Source of the DNA: Bos javanicus
Taxonomy: Eukaryota > Chordata > Mammalia > Artiodactyla > Bovidae
Reading direction: 5' to 3'
NCBI RefSeq assembly: GCF_032452875.1
Contig: NW_026893634.1
Span: 434,001 to 498,000 of the forward strand
DNA length: 64,000 nt
Below, piece after piece: positions 26,265 to 37,993 of this stretch. The position numbers were made by a program, and so were the translations under genes. Under the pieces are notes generated by a model that ran no database searches, had not been told where the DNA came from, and saw only the letters and a list, made by a program, of their open reading frames with translations. Position 1 is the stretch's first letter. Each line of letters starts with the position of its first letter.

Positions 26265-27787
26265 GATCAGTGTGTGACACCAAACATGATCAGCACATGG
26301 TCAGTCACATGATCAATGCATGATAAGCCATGTGATCAGTGCATGATCAATTATGTGATCAGTGCATGATCAGTCATGTGACCAGTACATGGTAGCTGTG
26401 TGATCATTGCATGATCAGCCACGTGATCAGTGCATGAGAGACACGTGATCAGTGCATGATCAGTCACGTGATACATGTGTGATCAGCCACGTGATCAGTG
26501 CATGATGAGCCATGTGATCAGTGCAGGATCAATTACGTGATCAGTGCATGATCAGTCACGTGAACCGTACATGGTTGCTACGTGATTGTTGCATGATCAG
26601 CCACGTGAGCAGAGCATGATAGCCACGTGGTCAGTACATGATCAGTCACGTGAACAGTGCATGATCATTTACGTGAAATTTGCATGATCAGTCACGTTAC
26701 CAGTATATGGTTGCTACGTGATCATTCCATGACGAGCCACGTGAGCAGTGCATGATAGCCACGTGATCAGTGGATGATCAGACACGAGATCAGTGCATGA
26801 TCAGTCACGTGATCAGTGCATAATCAGCCACGTGATCAGTGCATGACCAGGCACGTGATCAGTGTATGTCCAGCCAAGTGATCAGTGCATGATAGCCACG
26901 TGATCAGTGCATGATCAGTTATGTGATCAGTGTATGATCAGCCACGTGATCAGTGCATGATCAGCCACATGATCAGTGCATGATCAATTACCTGATCAGT
27001 GCATGATCAGTCACGTGACCAGTACATGGTAGCTACGTGATCATTGCTTGATCAGCCACATGATCAGTGCATGATAGCCACGTGATCAGTGCATGAGAGC
27101 CACGTGATCAGTGCATGATCAGTCATGTGATACGTGTGTGATCAGGCACGTGATCAGTGCATGATATCCACGTGATCAGTGCATGACAGGCACGTGATAA
27201 GTGCATGAGAGCCACGTGATCAGTGCATGATCAGTCACGTGATACATGTGTGATCAGCCACGTGATCAGTGCATGATGAGCCACGTGATCAGTGCAGGAT
27301 CAATTACGTGATCAGTGCATGATCAGTCACGTGACCAGTACATGGTTGCTACGTGATCGTTGCATGATCAGCCACGTGAGCAGAGCATGATAGCCACGTG
27401 GTCAGTGCATGATCAGTCACGTGAACAGTGCATGATCATTTACGTGATCTTTGCATGATCAGTCACGTTACCAGTATATGGTGGCTACGTGATCATTCCA
27501 TGACGAGCCACGTGAGCAGTGCATGATAGCCACGTGATGTGTGCATGAGTTACGTGAGCAGAGTATGATCAGCCACGTGATCAGTGCATGAGTGCCACGT
27601 GATCAGTGCATGATCAGTTACGTGAGAGGTGTATGATCAGCCACGTGATCAGTGCATGGTCAGACACGTGAACAGTGTATGATCAGCCACGTGATCAGTG
27701 CATGATATCCAAGTGATCAGTGCATGACCATCACGTGATCAGTGTATGATCAGCCACGTGAACAGTGCATGCTCAGTCACGTGATCT

Positions 27788-28033
27788 GGGCCTGCTGAGC
27801 TGCGTGATTCCTATCTGCTCATCTGCTTGACAATTGCCAGCTGAGCTGCACGATTCCTGACTGTCATCTGCTTGACAATTGCCAGCTGTGCTGCGTAATT
27901 CCTGCCTGCTCAGCTGCTTGATTATTGCCAGCTGAGCAGCATGATTCCTCACACCTGTGTTCCATGATTATTGCCTGCTGACTGTTTGATTCGTGCCTAC
28001 TCAGCTCTTTGTTTATTGCCTCCAGAGGCACAT
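27788..28033 (+). repeat. Block 16, subtype D, class I (246 bp)
   Basis: D diagnostics are as in block 11 (GATTCCTATCTGC, CCTGACTG, CACACCTGTG). The class I tail with GCGCGATTAAG follows. The next block (D') is 1,680 bp away. Confidence 0.9.
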
Positions 28034-29467
28034 GATCAGTGTGTGATAGCAAACATGATCAGCGCATGATCAGTCACATGATCAGCGCGATTAAGTCACG
28101 TGATCTCTACATGATAGTCATGTGATCAGTCCATGCTCAGTCACGGTATCAGTGCATGATCAGCCACGTGATCAGTGCATGATCTGTCACAAGATTAGTG
28201 CATGATCATCCACGTGATCAGTGCACGGGCAGTCATGTGATCAGTGCATGATATAGACGTGAACAGTGCATGATAAGTCTCGTGATCAGTGCATGATAGC
28301 CACGTGATCAGTGCATGATCAGTCACCTGAAGGGTGTATGATCATTCACGTGACCTGTACATGGTAGCTACATGATCATTGCATGATCAGCCTTGTGAGT
28401 AGTGCATGATAGCCACGTGATCACTGCATGATCAGTCACGTGATCAGTGCATTATCAGTCATGTGACCAGTACATGGTACCTGCGTGATCATGGCATGAT
28501 CAGCCACGTGAGCAGTGCATGATAGCCACGTGATCAGTGCATGACCAGACACGAGATCAGTGCATGATCAGTCACGTGATCAGTGCATGATCAGCCACGT
28601 GATCAGTGCATGACCAGGCACGTGATCAGTGTATGTCCAGCCAAGTGATCAGTGCATGATAGCCACGTGATCAGTGCATGATCAGTCACGTGATCAGTGC
28701 ATGATCAGTTATGTGATCAGTGTGTGATCAGCCACATGATCAGTGCATTATCAATTACGTGATCAGTGCATGATCAGTCACGTGACAAGTACATGGTAGC
28801 TACGTGATCATTGCCTGCTCAGCCACATGATCAGTGCATGATAGCCACGTGATCAGTGCATGATAGCCACGTGATCAGTGCATGATCAGTCATGTGATAC
28901 GTGTGTGATTAGCCAGGTGATCAGTGCATGACAGCCACGTGATCAGTGCATGAGAGCCACGTGATCAGTGCATGAACAGTCACGTGATACATGTGTGATC
29001 AGCGACGTGATCAGTGCATGATGAGCCACGTGATCACTGCAGGATCAATTACGTGATCAGTGCATGATCAGTCACGTGACCAGTACATGGTTGCTACGTG
29101 ATCGTTGCATGATCAGCCACGTGAGCAGAGCCTGATAGCCACGTGGTCAGTGCATGATCAGCCACGTGATCAGTGCATGAGTGCCACGTGATCAGTGCAT
29201 GATATGTCACGTGACAGGTGTGTGATCAGCCACGTGAACAGTGCATGTTCAGCCACGTGATCAGTGCATGATAGCCACGTGATCAGTGCATGATCAGTTA
29301 CGTGAGCAGTGTATGATCAGCCACGTGATCAGTGCATGGTCAGACACGTGAACATTGTATGATCAACCACGTGATCAGTGCATGATATCCAAGTGATCAG
29401 TGCATGATCATCACGTGATCAGTGTATGATCAGCCACGTGAACAGTGCATGCTCAGTAACGTGATCT

Positions 29468-29713
29468 GGGCCTGCTGAACTGCGTGATTCCTGTCTGCTC
29501 ATCTGCTTGACAATTGCCAGCTGAGCTGCACGATTCCTGCCTGTCATCTGCTTGACAATTGCCAGCTGTGCTGCGTAATTCCTTCCTGCTTAGCTGCTTG
29601 ATTATTGCCAGCTGAGCAGCATGATTCCTCACACCTGTGTTCCATGATTATTAACTGCTGACTGTTTGATTCGTGCCTACTCAGCTCTTTGTTTATTGCC
29701 TCCAGAGGCACAT
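29468..29713 (+). repeat. Block 17, subtype D', class I (246 bp)
   Basis: It is D-like, with private changes CTGCTGAACTGCG, CCTTCCTGCTTAGC and ATTATTAACTGCTGAC, and lacks CCTATCTGC. It occupies the position where E is expected, but has a class I tail (GCGCCATTAAG). Confidence 0.88.
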
Positions 29714-31585
29714 GATCAGTGTGTGATAGCAAACATGATCAGCGCATGATCAGTCACAAGATCAGCGCCATTAAGTCACGTAATCACTACATGATAGTCA
29801 TGTGATCAGTCCATGCTCAGTCACGGTATCAGTGCATGATCAGCCACGTGATCAGTGCATGATCTGTCACAAGATTAGTGTATGATCATCCACGTGATCA
29901 GTGCACGGGCAGTCATGTGATCAGTGCATGATATAGACGTGAACAGTGCATGATCAGTCTCGTGATCAGTGCATGATAGCCACGTGATCAGTGCAGGATC
30001 AGTCACCTGATGGGTGTATGATCATTCACGTGACCTGTACATGGTAGCTACATGATCATTGCATGATCAGCCACGTAAGTAGTGCATGATAGCCACGTGA
30101 TCACTGCATGATCAGTCACGTGATCAGTGCATGATCAGTCATGTGACCAGTACATGGGAGCTGCGTGATCATGGCATGATCAGCCACGTGAGCAGTGCAT
30201 GATAGCCACGTGATCAGTGCATGATCAGACACGAGATCAGTGCATGATCAGTCACGTGATCAGTGCATGATCAGCCACGTGATCAGTGCATGACCAGGCA
30301 CGTGATCAGTGTATGTCCAGCCAAGTGATCAGTGCATGATAGCCACGTGATCAGTCCATGATCAGTCACGTGATCAGTGCATGATCAGTTATGTGATCAG
30401 TGCATGTTCAGCCACGTTATCAGTGCATGATCAGCCACATGATCATTGCATGATCAATTACGTGATCAGTGCATGATCAGTCACGTGATCAGTACATGAT
30501 CAGTCACGTGAACAGTGCATGATCTGTCGCATGATCAGTGTATGATCATCCGGGTGATCAGTGCATGGGCAGTCATCTGATCAGTGCATGATATAGACGT
30601 GATCAGTGCATGATCAGTCTCGTGATCAGTGTATGATCAACCACGTGATCAGTGCACGATAGCCAGGTAATGAGTGCACGATAGCCAGATGATCAGTACA
30701 TTATCAGTCATGTGATCAGTGTATTATCAGCCAAGTAATCAGTGCATGATAGCCAACTGATCAGTGGATGATCCGTCACGTGATCAGTGCATGGTCAGTC
30801 ACGTGATCATTGCATGATCAGCCACGTGATCAGTGCATGATCAATTTCGTGATCAGTGCATGGTCAGTCACGTGATCAGTACATGATCAGTCACGTGAAC
30901 AGTGCATGATCAGTCATGTGATCAGTGTAAGACCAGCCAAGTGATCAGTGCATGATAGCCAGGTGATCAGTGCATGATCAGTCACGTGATCAGTGCATGA
31001 TCAATCACGTGATCAGTGTATTTTCAGCCACGTGATCAGTGCATGATCAGCCACATGATAAGTGCATATTCAATTACGTGATCAGTGCATGATCAGCCAC
31101 GTGATCAGTGCATGATCAGTCACGTGATCAGTACATGATCAGTCACGTGAACAGTGCGTGATCAGTCACGTGAACTGTGCATGATCATTCACGTGACTAG
31201 TATATGGTAGCTACGTGATCATTCCATGACAGCCACGTGAGCAGTGTATGATAGAAACGTGATGTGTGCATGATGAGTTACGTGCGCAGAGTATGATCAG
31301 CCACGTGATCAGTGCATGAGTGCCACGTGATCAGTGCATGATATGTCACGTGACAGGTGTGTGATCAGCCACGTGTACAGTGCATGTTCAGCCACGTGAT
31401 CAGTGCATGATCACTTACATGAGCAGTGTATGATCAGCCACGTGAGCAGTGCATCGTCAGACACGTGAACAGTGCATGATCAGCCACGTGATAAGTGCAT
31501 GATATCCAAGTGATCAGTGCATGATCAATCACGTGGTCAGTGTATGATCAGCCACCTGAACAGTGCATGCTCAGTCACGTGATCT

Positions 31586-31831
31586 GGGCCTGCTGAGCTG
31601 CGTTATTACTGTCTGATCATCTGCTTGACAATTGCCAGCTGAGCTGCACGATTCCTGCCTGTCATCTGCTTGACAATTGCCAGCTGTGCTGCATAATTCC
31701 TGCCTGCTCAGCTGCTTGATTATTGCCAGCTGAGCAGTATGATTCCTCACACCTGAGTTCCATGATTATTGCCTGCTGACTGTTTGATTCGTGCCTACTC
31801 AGCTCTTTGTTTATTGCCTCCAGAGGCACAT
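31586..31831 (+). repeat. Block 18, subtype A, class I (246 bp)
   Basis: A diagnostics are present together with GATAGAAAACATG. It opens what would be a fourth HOR, but the spacer behind it switches to a D-type flank near 32905-32945, before B appears. Confidence 0.9.
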
Positions 31832-32995
31832 GATCAGTGTATGATAGAAAACATGATCAGCGCATGATCAGTCACATGATCAGCGCCATTAAGTCACGTG
31901 ATCACTACATGATAGTCATGTGATCAGTCCATACTCAGTCACGGTATCAGTGCATGATCAGCCACGTGATCAGTGCATGATCTGTCACATGATTAGTGTA
32001 TGATCATCCATGTGATCAGTGCATGATCAGTCTCGTGATCAGTGCATGATAGCCACGTGATCAGTGCATGATCAGTCACCTGATGGGTGTATGATCATTC
32101 ACGTGACCTGTACATGGTAGCTACATGATCATTGCATGATCAGCCACGTGAGTAGTGCATGATAGCCACGTGATCACTGCATGATCAGTCATGTGATCAG
32201 TGCATGATCAGTCATGGGACCAGTACATGGTAACTGCATGATCATCGCATGATCAGCCACGTGAGCAGTGCATGATAGCCACGTGATCAGTGCATGATCA
32301 ATCACGTGATCAGTGCATGATCAGTCATGTGATATGTGCATGACCAGGCATGTGATCAGTGAATGACCAGCCAAGTGATCAGTGCATGATAGCCACGTGA
32401 TCAGTGCATGATCAGTCAGGTGATCAGTGCATGATCAGTCATGTGACCAGTACATGGTAGCTGCTTTATCATCGCATGATCAGCCACGTGAGCAGTGCAT
32501 GATAGCCACGTGATCAGTGCATGATCACACACGAGATCAGTGCATGACCAGGCACGAGATCAGTGTATGTCCAGCCAAGTGATCAGTGCATGATAGCCAC
32601 GTGATCAGTGCATGATCAGTCACGTGATCAGTGCATGATCAGTCACGTGATCAGTGCATGTTAGCCAGGTGATCAGTGCATGATCAGCCACGTGATTAGT
32701 GCATGACCAGGCACGTGATCAGTGTATGTCCAGCCAAGTGATCAGTGCATGATAGACACGTGATCAGTGCATGATCAGTTACGTGATCAGTGCATGATCA
32801 GTCACGTGATCAGTGCATGATAGCCAGGTGATCAGTGCATGATCAGCCACGTGATCAGTGCATGATCAGTCACGTGATCAGTGCATGGTCAGTCACGTGA
32901 TCAGTGCATGATCAGCCACGTGAGTAGTGCATGATCAGCCACGTGATCACTGTATGATCAGCCACGTGAACAGTGCATGCTCAGTCACGTGATCT
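31832..32995. repeat. Spacer with an A-to-D junction
   Basis: It follows the A-B spacer of HOR 2 (GATATGTGCATGACC, GATCACACACGAG, CATGTTAGCC) up to about 32905, then enters the flank that precedes class I blocks. This implies loss of the B and C part of the cycle. Confidence 0.75.
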
Positions 32996-33241
32996 GGGCC
33001 TGCTGAGCCGCGTGATTCCTATCTGCTCATCTGCTTGACAATTGCCAGCTGAGCTGCACGATTCCTGACTGTCATCTGCTTGACAATTGCCAGCTGTGCT
33101 GCGTAATTCCTGCCTGCTCAGCTGCTTGATTATTGCCAGCTGAGCAGCATGATTCCTCACACCTGTGTTCCATGATTATTAACTGCTGACTGTTTGATTC
33201 GTGCCTACTCAGCTCTTTGTTTATTGCCTCCAGAGGCACAT
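32996..33241 (+). repeat. Block 19, D/D' hybrid, class I (246 bp)
   Basis: Its first part has D diagnostics (GATTCCTATCTGC, CCTGACTGTC). Its later part has the ATTATTAACTGCTGAC of D' (block 17). It follows an A block at 1,410 bp, a spacing seen nowhere else, so it looks like a recombinant. The spurious minus frame spans 33072-33260. Confidence 0.85.
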
Positions 33242-34245
33242 GATCAGTGCATGATAGCAAACATGATCAGTGCATGATCAGTCACATGATCAGCGCCATT
33301 AAGTCACGTGATCACTACATGATAGTCATGTGATCAGTCCATGCTCAGTCACGGTATCAGTGCATGATCAGCCACGTGATCAGTGCATGATCAGGCACGT
33401 GATCAGTGTATGATCAGCCACGTGATCAGTGCATGATAGCCACGTGATCAGTGCATGATCAGTCACGTGATCAGTGCATGATCAGTCACGTGATCAGTGC
33501 ATGATCAGCCACGTGATCAGTGCATGATCAGTTACGTGATCAGTGCATGATCAGTCACGTGACCAGTACATGGTAGCTACGTGATCATTGCATGATCAGC
33601 CACGTGATCAGTGCATGATAGCCACGTGATCAGTGCATGATCAGCCACGTGATCAGTGCATGATCAGTCATGTGATCAGTGCATGATCAGCCACGTGATC
33701 AGTGCATGATCAGCCACGTGATCAGTGCATGATAGCCACGTGATCAGTGCATGATCAGTCACGTGATACAGTGTGATCAGCCACGTGATCAGTGCATGAT
33801 CAGCCACGTGATCAGTGCATGATCAATTACGTGATCAGTGCATGATCAGTCACGTGACCAGTACATGGTAGCTACGTGATCGTTGCATGATCAGCCACGT
33901 GAGCAGTGCATGATAGCCACGTGATCAGTGCATGATCAGCCACGTGATCAGTGCATGAGTGCCACGTGATCAGTGCATGATATGTCACGTGACAGGTGTG
34001 TGATCAGCCACGTGAACAGTGCATGATCAGCCACGTGATCAGTGCATGATAGCCACGTGATCAGTGCATGATCAGTTACGTGAGCAGTGTATGATCAGCC
34101 ACGTGATCAGTGCATGGTCAGACACGTGAACATTGTATGATCAGCCACGTGATCAGTGCATGATATCCAAGTGATCAGTGCATGATCATCACGTGATCAG
34201 TGTATGATCAGCCACGTGAACAGTGCATGCTCAGTCACGTGATCT
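33242..34245. repeat. Transition from diverged to near-canonical array
   Basis: After the class I tail of block 19 the units become much closer to the canonical TGATCAGTGCA/TGATCAGCCACG form, and remain so to the end of the window. A D-type upstream flank (GGTCAGACACGTG, GATATCCAAGTG) precedes block 20. Confidence 0.8.
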
Positions 34246-34491
34246 GGGCCTGCTGAGCTGCGTGATTACTGTCTGCTCATCTGCTTGACAATTGCCAGCT
34301 GAGCTGCACGATTCCTGCCTGTCATCTGCTTGACAATTGCCAGCTGTGCTGCGTAATTCCTGCCTGCTCAGCTGCTTGATTATTGCCAGCTGAGCAGCAT
34401 GATTCCTCACACCTGAGTTCCATGATTATTGCCTGCTGACTGTTTGATTCGTGCCTACTCAGCTCTTTGTTTATTGCCTCCAGAGGCACAT
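34246..34491 (+). repeat. Block 20, D-related consensus, class I (246 bp)
   Basis: This is the first of a run of class I blocks (20-25 and 29) that look identical over the full 246 bp. It has GATTACTGTCTGC and CACACCTGAGTTCC, that is, class I without the substitutions typical of A or D. Spurious minus frame 34322-34510. Confidence 0.9.
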
Positions 34492-37400
34492 GATCAGTGT
34501 ATGATAGCAAACATGATCAGCGCATGATCAGTCACATGATCAGCGCCATTAAGTCACGTGATCACTACATGATAGTCATGTGATCAGTCCATGCTCAGTC
34601 ACGGTATCAGTGCATGATCAGCCACGTGATCAGTGCATGATCTGTCACAAGATTAGTGTATGATCATCCACGTGATCAGTGCATGGGCAGTCATGTGATC
34701 AGTGCATGATATAGACGTGATCAGTGCATGATCAGTCTCGTGATCAGTGCATGATAGCCACGTGATCAGTGCATGATCAGTCACCTGATGGGTGTATGAT
34801 CATTCACGTGACCTGTACATGGTAGCTACATGATCATTGCATGATCAGCCACGTGAGTAGTGCATGATAGCCACGTGATCACTGCATGATCAGTCACGTG
34901 ATCAGTGCATGATCAGTCATGTGACCAGTACATGGTAGCTGCGTGATCATGGCATGATCAGCCACGTGAGCAGTGCATGATAGCCACGTGATCAGTGCAT
35001 GATCAGACACGTGATCAGTGCATGATCAGTCACGTGATCAGTGCATGATCAGCCACGTGATCAGTGCATGATCAGGCACGTGATCAGTGTATGATCAGCC
35101 ACGTGATCAGTGCATGATAGCCACGTGATCAGTGCATGATCAGTCACGTGATCAGTGCATGATCAGTCACGTGATCAGTACATGGTAGCTACGTGATCAG
35201 TGCATGATCAGCCACGTGATCAGTGCATGATAGCCACGTGATCAGTGCATGATAGCCACGTGATCAGTGCATGATCAGTCATGTGATACGTGTGTGATCA
35301 GCCACGTGATCAGTGCATGATATCCACGTGATCAGTGCATGACAGTCACGTGATCAGTGCATGAGCCACGTGATCAGTGCATGATCAGTCACGTGATACA
35401 TGTGTGATCAGCCACGTGATCAGTGCATGATGAGCCACGTGATCAGTGCATGATCAATTACGTGATCAGTGCATGATCAGTCACGTGACCAGTACATGGT
35501 TGCTACGTGATCGTTGCATGATCAGCCACGTGAGCAGTGCATGATAGCCACGTGATCAGTGCATGATCAGTCACGTGATCAGTGCATGATCAGTCACGTG
35601 AACAGTGCATGATCATTTACGTGATCAGTGCATGATCAGTCACGTTGCCAGTATATGGTTGCTACGTGATCATTGCATGATCAGCCACGTGAGCAGTGCA
35701 TGATAGCCACGTGATGTGTGCATGAGTTACGTGAGCAGAGTATGATCAGCCACGTGATCAGTGCATGAGTGCCACGTGATCAGTGCATGATATGCACGTG
35801 ACAGTGTGTGATCAGCCACGTGATCAGTGCATGATCAGCCACGTGATCAGTGCATGATAGCCACGTGATCAGTGCATGATCAGTCACGTGATCAGTGCAT
35901 GATCAGCCACGTGATCAGTGCATGATCAGTCACGTGATACATGTGTGATCAGCCACGTGATCAGTGCATGATATCCACGTGATCAGTGCATGATCAGTCA
36001 CGTGATCAGTGCATGATCAGTCACGTGACCAGTGCATGGTTGCTACGTGATCGTGCATGATCAGCCACGTGAGCAGTGCATGATAGCCACGTGATCAGTG
36101 CATGATCAGTCACGTGATCAGTGCATGATCAGTCACGTGATCAGTGCATGATCATTTACGTGATCAGTGCATGATCAGTCACGTGACCAGTATATGGTTG
36201 CTACGTGATCATTGCATGATCAGCCACGTGATCAGTGCATGATAGCCACGTGATCAGTGCATGAGTTACGTGATCAGTGTATGATCAGCCACGTGATCAG
36301 TGCATGAGTGCCACGTGATCAGTGCATGATAGTCACGTGATCAGTGCATGATCAGCCACATGATCAGTGCATGATCAGCCACGTGATCAGTGCATGATAG
36401 CCACGTGATCAGTGCATGATCAGTCACGTGATCAGTGCATGATCAGCCACGTGATCAGTGCATGATCAGTCACGTGATCAGTGCATGATCATCCACGTGA
36501 TCAGTGCATGGGCAGTCATGTGATCAGTGCATGATATAGACGTGATCAGTGCATGATCAGTCACGTGATCAGTGCATGATAGCCACGTGATCAGTGCATG
36601 ATCAGTCACCTGATGGGTGTATGATCATTCACGTGACCTGTACATGGTAGCTACATGATCATTGCATGATCAGCCACGTGAGTAGTGCATGATAGCCACG
36701 TGATCAGTGCATGATCAGTCACGTGATCAGTGCATGATCAGTCATGTGACCAGTACATGGTAGCTGCGTGATCATGGCATGATCAGCCACGTGAGCAGTG
36801 CATGATAGCCACGTGATCAGTGCATGATCAGACACGTGATCAGTGCATGATCAGTCACGTGATCAGTGCATGATCAGCCACGTGATCAGTGCATGATCAG
36901 GCACGTGATCAGTGTATGTCAGCCACGTGATCAGTGCATGATAGCCACGTGATCAGTGCATGATCAGTCACGTGATCAGTGCATGATCAGTTACGTGATC
37001 AGTGCATGATCAGCCACGTGATCAGTGCATGATCAGCCACGTGATCAGTGCATGATCAATTACGTGATCAGTGCATGATCAGTCACGTGACCAGTACATG
37101 GTAGCTACGTGATCATTGCATGATCAGCCACGTGATCAGTGCATGATAGCCACGTGATCAGTGCATGATCAGCCACGTGATCAGTGCATGATCAGTCATG
37201 TGATCGTGCATGATCAGCCACGTGATCAGTGCATGATAGCCACGTGATCAGTGCATGATCAGTCACGTGATCAGTGTGATCAGCACGTGATCAGTGCATG
37301 ATCAGCCACGTGATCAGTGCATGATCAATTACGTGATCAGTGCATGATCAGTCACGTGACCAGTACATGGTTGCTACGTGATCATTGCATGATCAGCCAC

Positions 37401-37747
37401 GTGAGCAGTGCATGATAGCCACGTGATCAGTGCATGATCAGCCACGTGATCAGTGCATGAGTGCCACGTGATCAGTGCATGATATGTCACGTGACAGGTG
37501 TGTGATCAGCCACGTGAACAGTGCATGTTCAGCCACGTGATCAGTGCATGATAGCCACGTGATCAGTGCATGATCAGTTACGTGAGCAGTGTATGATCAG
37601 CCACGTGATCAGTGCATGGTCAGACACGTGAACATTGTATGATCAGCCACGTGATCAGTGCATGATATCCAAGTGATCAGTGCATGATCATCACGTGATC
37701 AGTGTATGATCAGCCACGTGAACAGTGCATGCTCAGTCACGTGATCT
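34246..37747 (+). repeat. Long unit I (3,502 bp): one D-type block plus a ghost position
   Basis: Block 20 is followed by GATATAGACG (about 34708) and CACCTGATGGGTG (about 34785). The same pair recurs at about 36533 and 36607, roughly 1,825 bp on, without a block in front of it. The implied ghost block start is near 36071, giving half-units of about 1,825 and 1,677 bp, close to the C-D (1,787) and D-D' (1,680) spacings of HOR 3. Confidence 0.78.
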
Positions 37748-37993
37748 GGGCCTGCTGAGCTGCGTGATTACTGTCTGCTCATCTGCTTGACAATTGCCAG
37801 CTGAGCTGCACGATTCCTGCCTGTCATCTGCTTGACAATTGCCAGCTGTGCTGCGTAATTCCTGCCTGCTCAGCTGCTTGATTATTGCCAGCTGAGCAGC
37901 ATGATTCCTCACACCTGAGTTCCATGATTATTGCCTGCTGACTGTTTGATTCGTGCCTACTCAGCTCTTTGTTTATTGCCTCCAGAGGCACAT
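37748..37993 (+). repeat. Block 21, class I (246 bp)
   Basis: It is indistinguishable from block 20 by eye and has the class I tail. Spurious minus frame 37824-38012. Confidence 0.9.

Larger units (their letters stand above)
23691..31585 (+). repeat. Higher-order repeat copy 3 (A-B-C-D-D', rearranged, 7,895 bp)
   Basis: Block spacings are 1,315, 1,018, 1,764, 1,680 and 2,118 bp. Compared with copy 2 it lacks about 341 bp in the A-B spacer (junctions near 24290 and 24400) and 23 bp in the C-D spacer (near 26632). Block E is replaced by a second D-like block. The E-A spacer resumes at about 30521 (GATCTGTCGCATG), 1,065 bp before the next A, the same distance to within a base as in copies 1 and 2. 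Confidence 0.87.
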
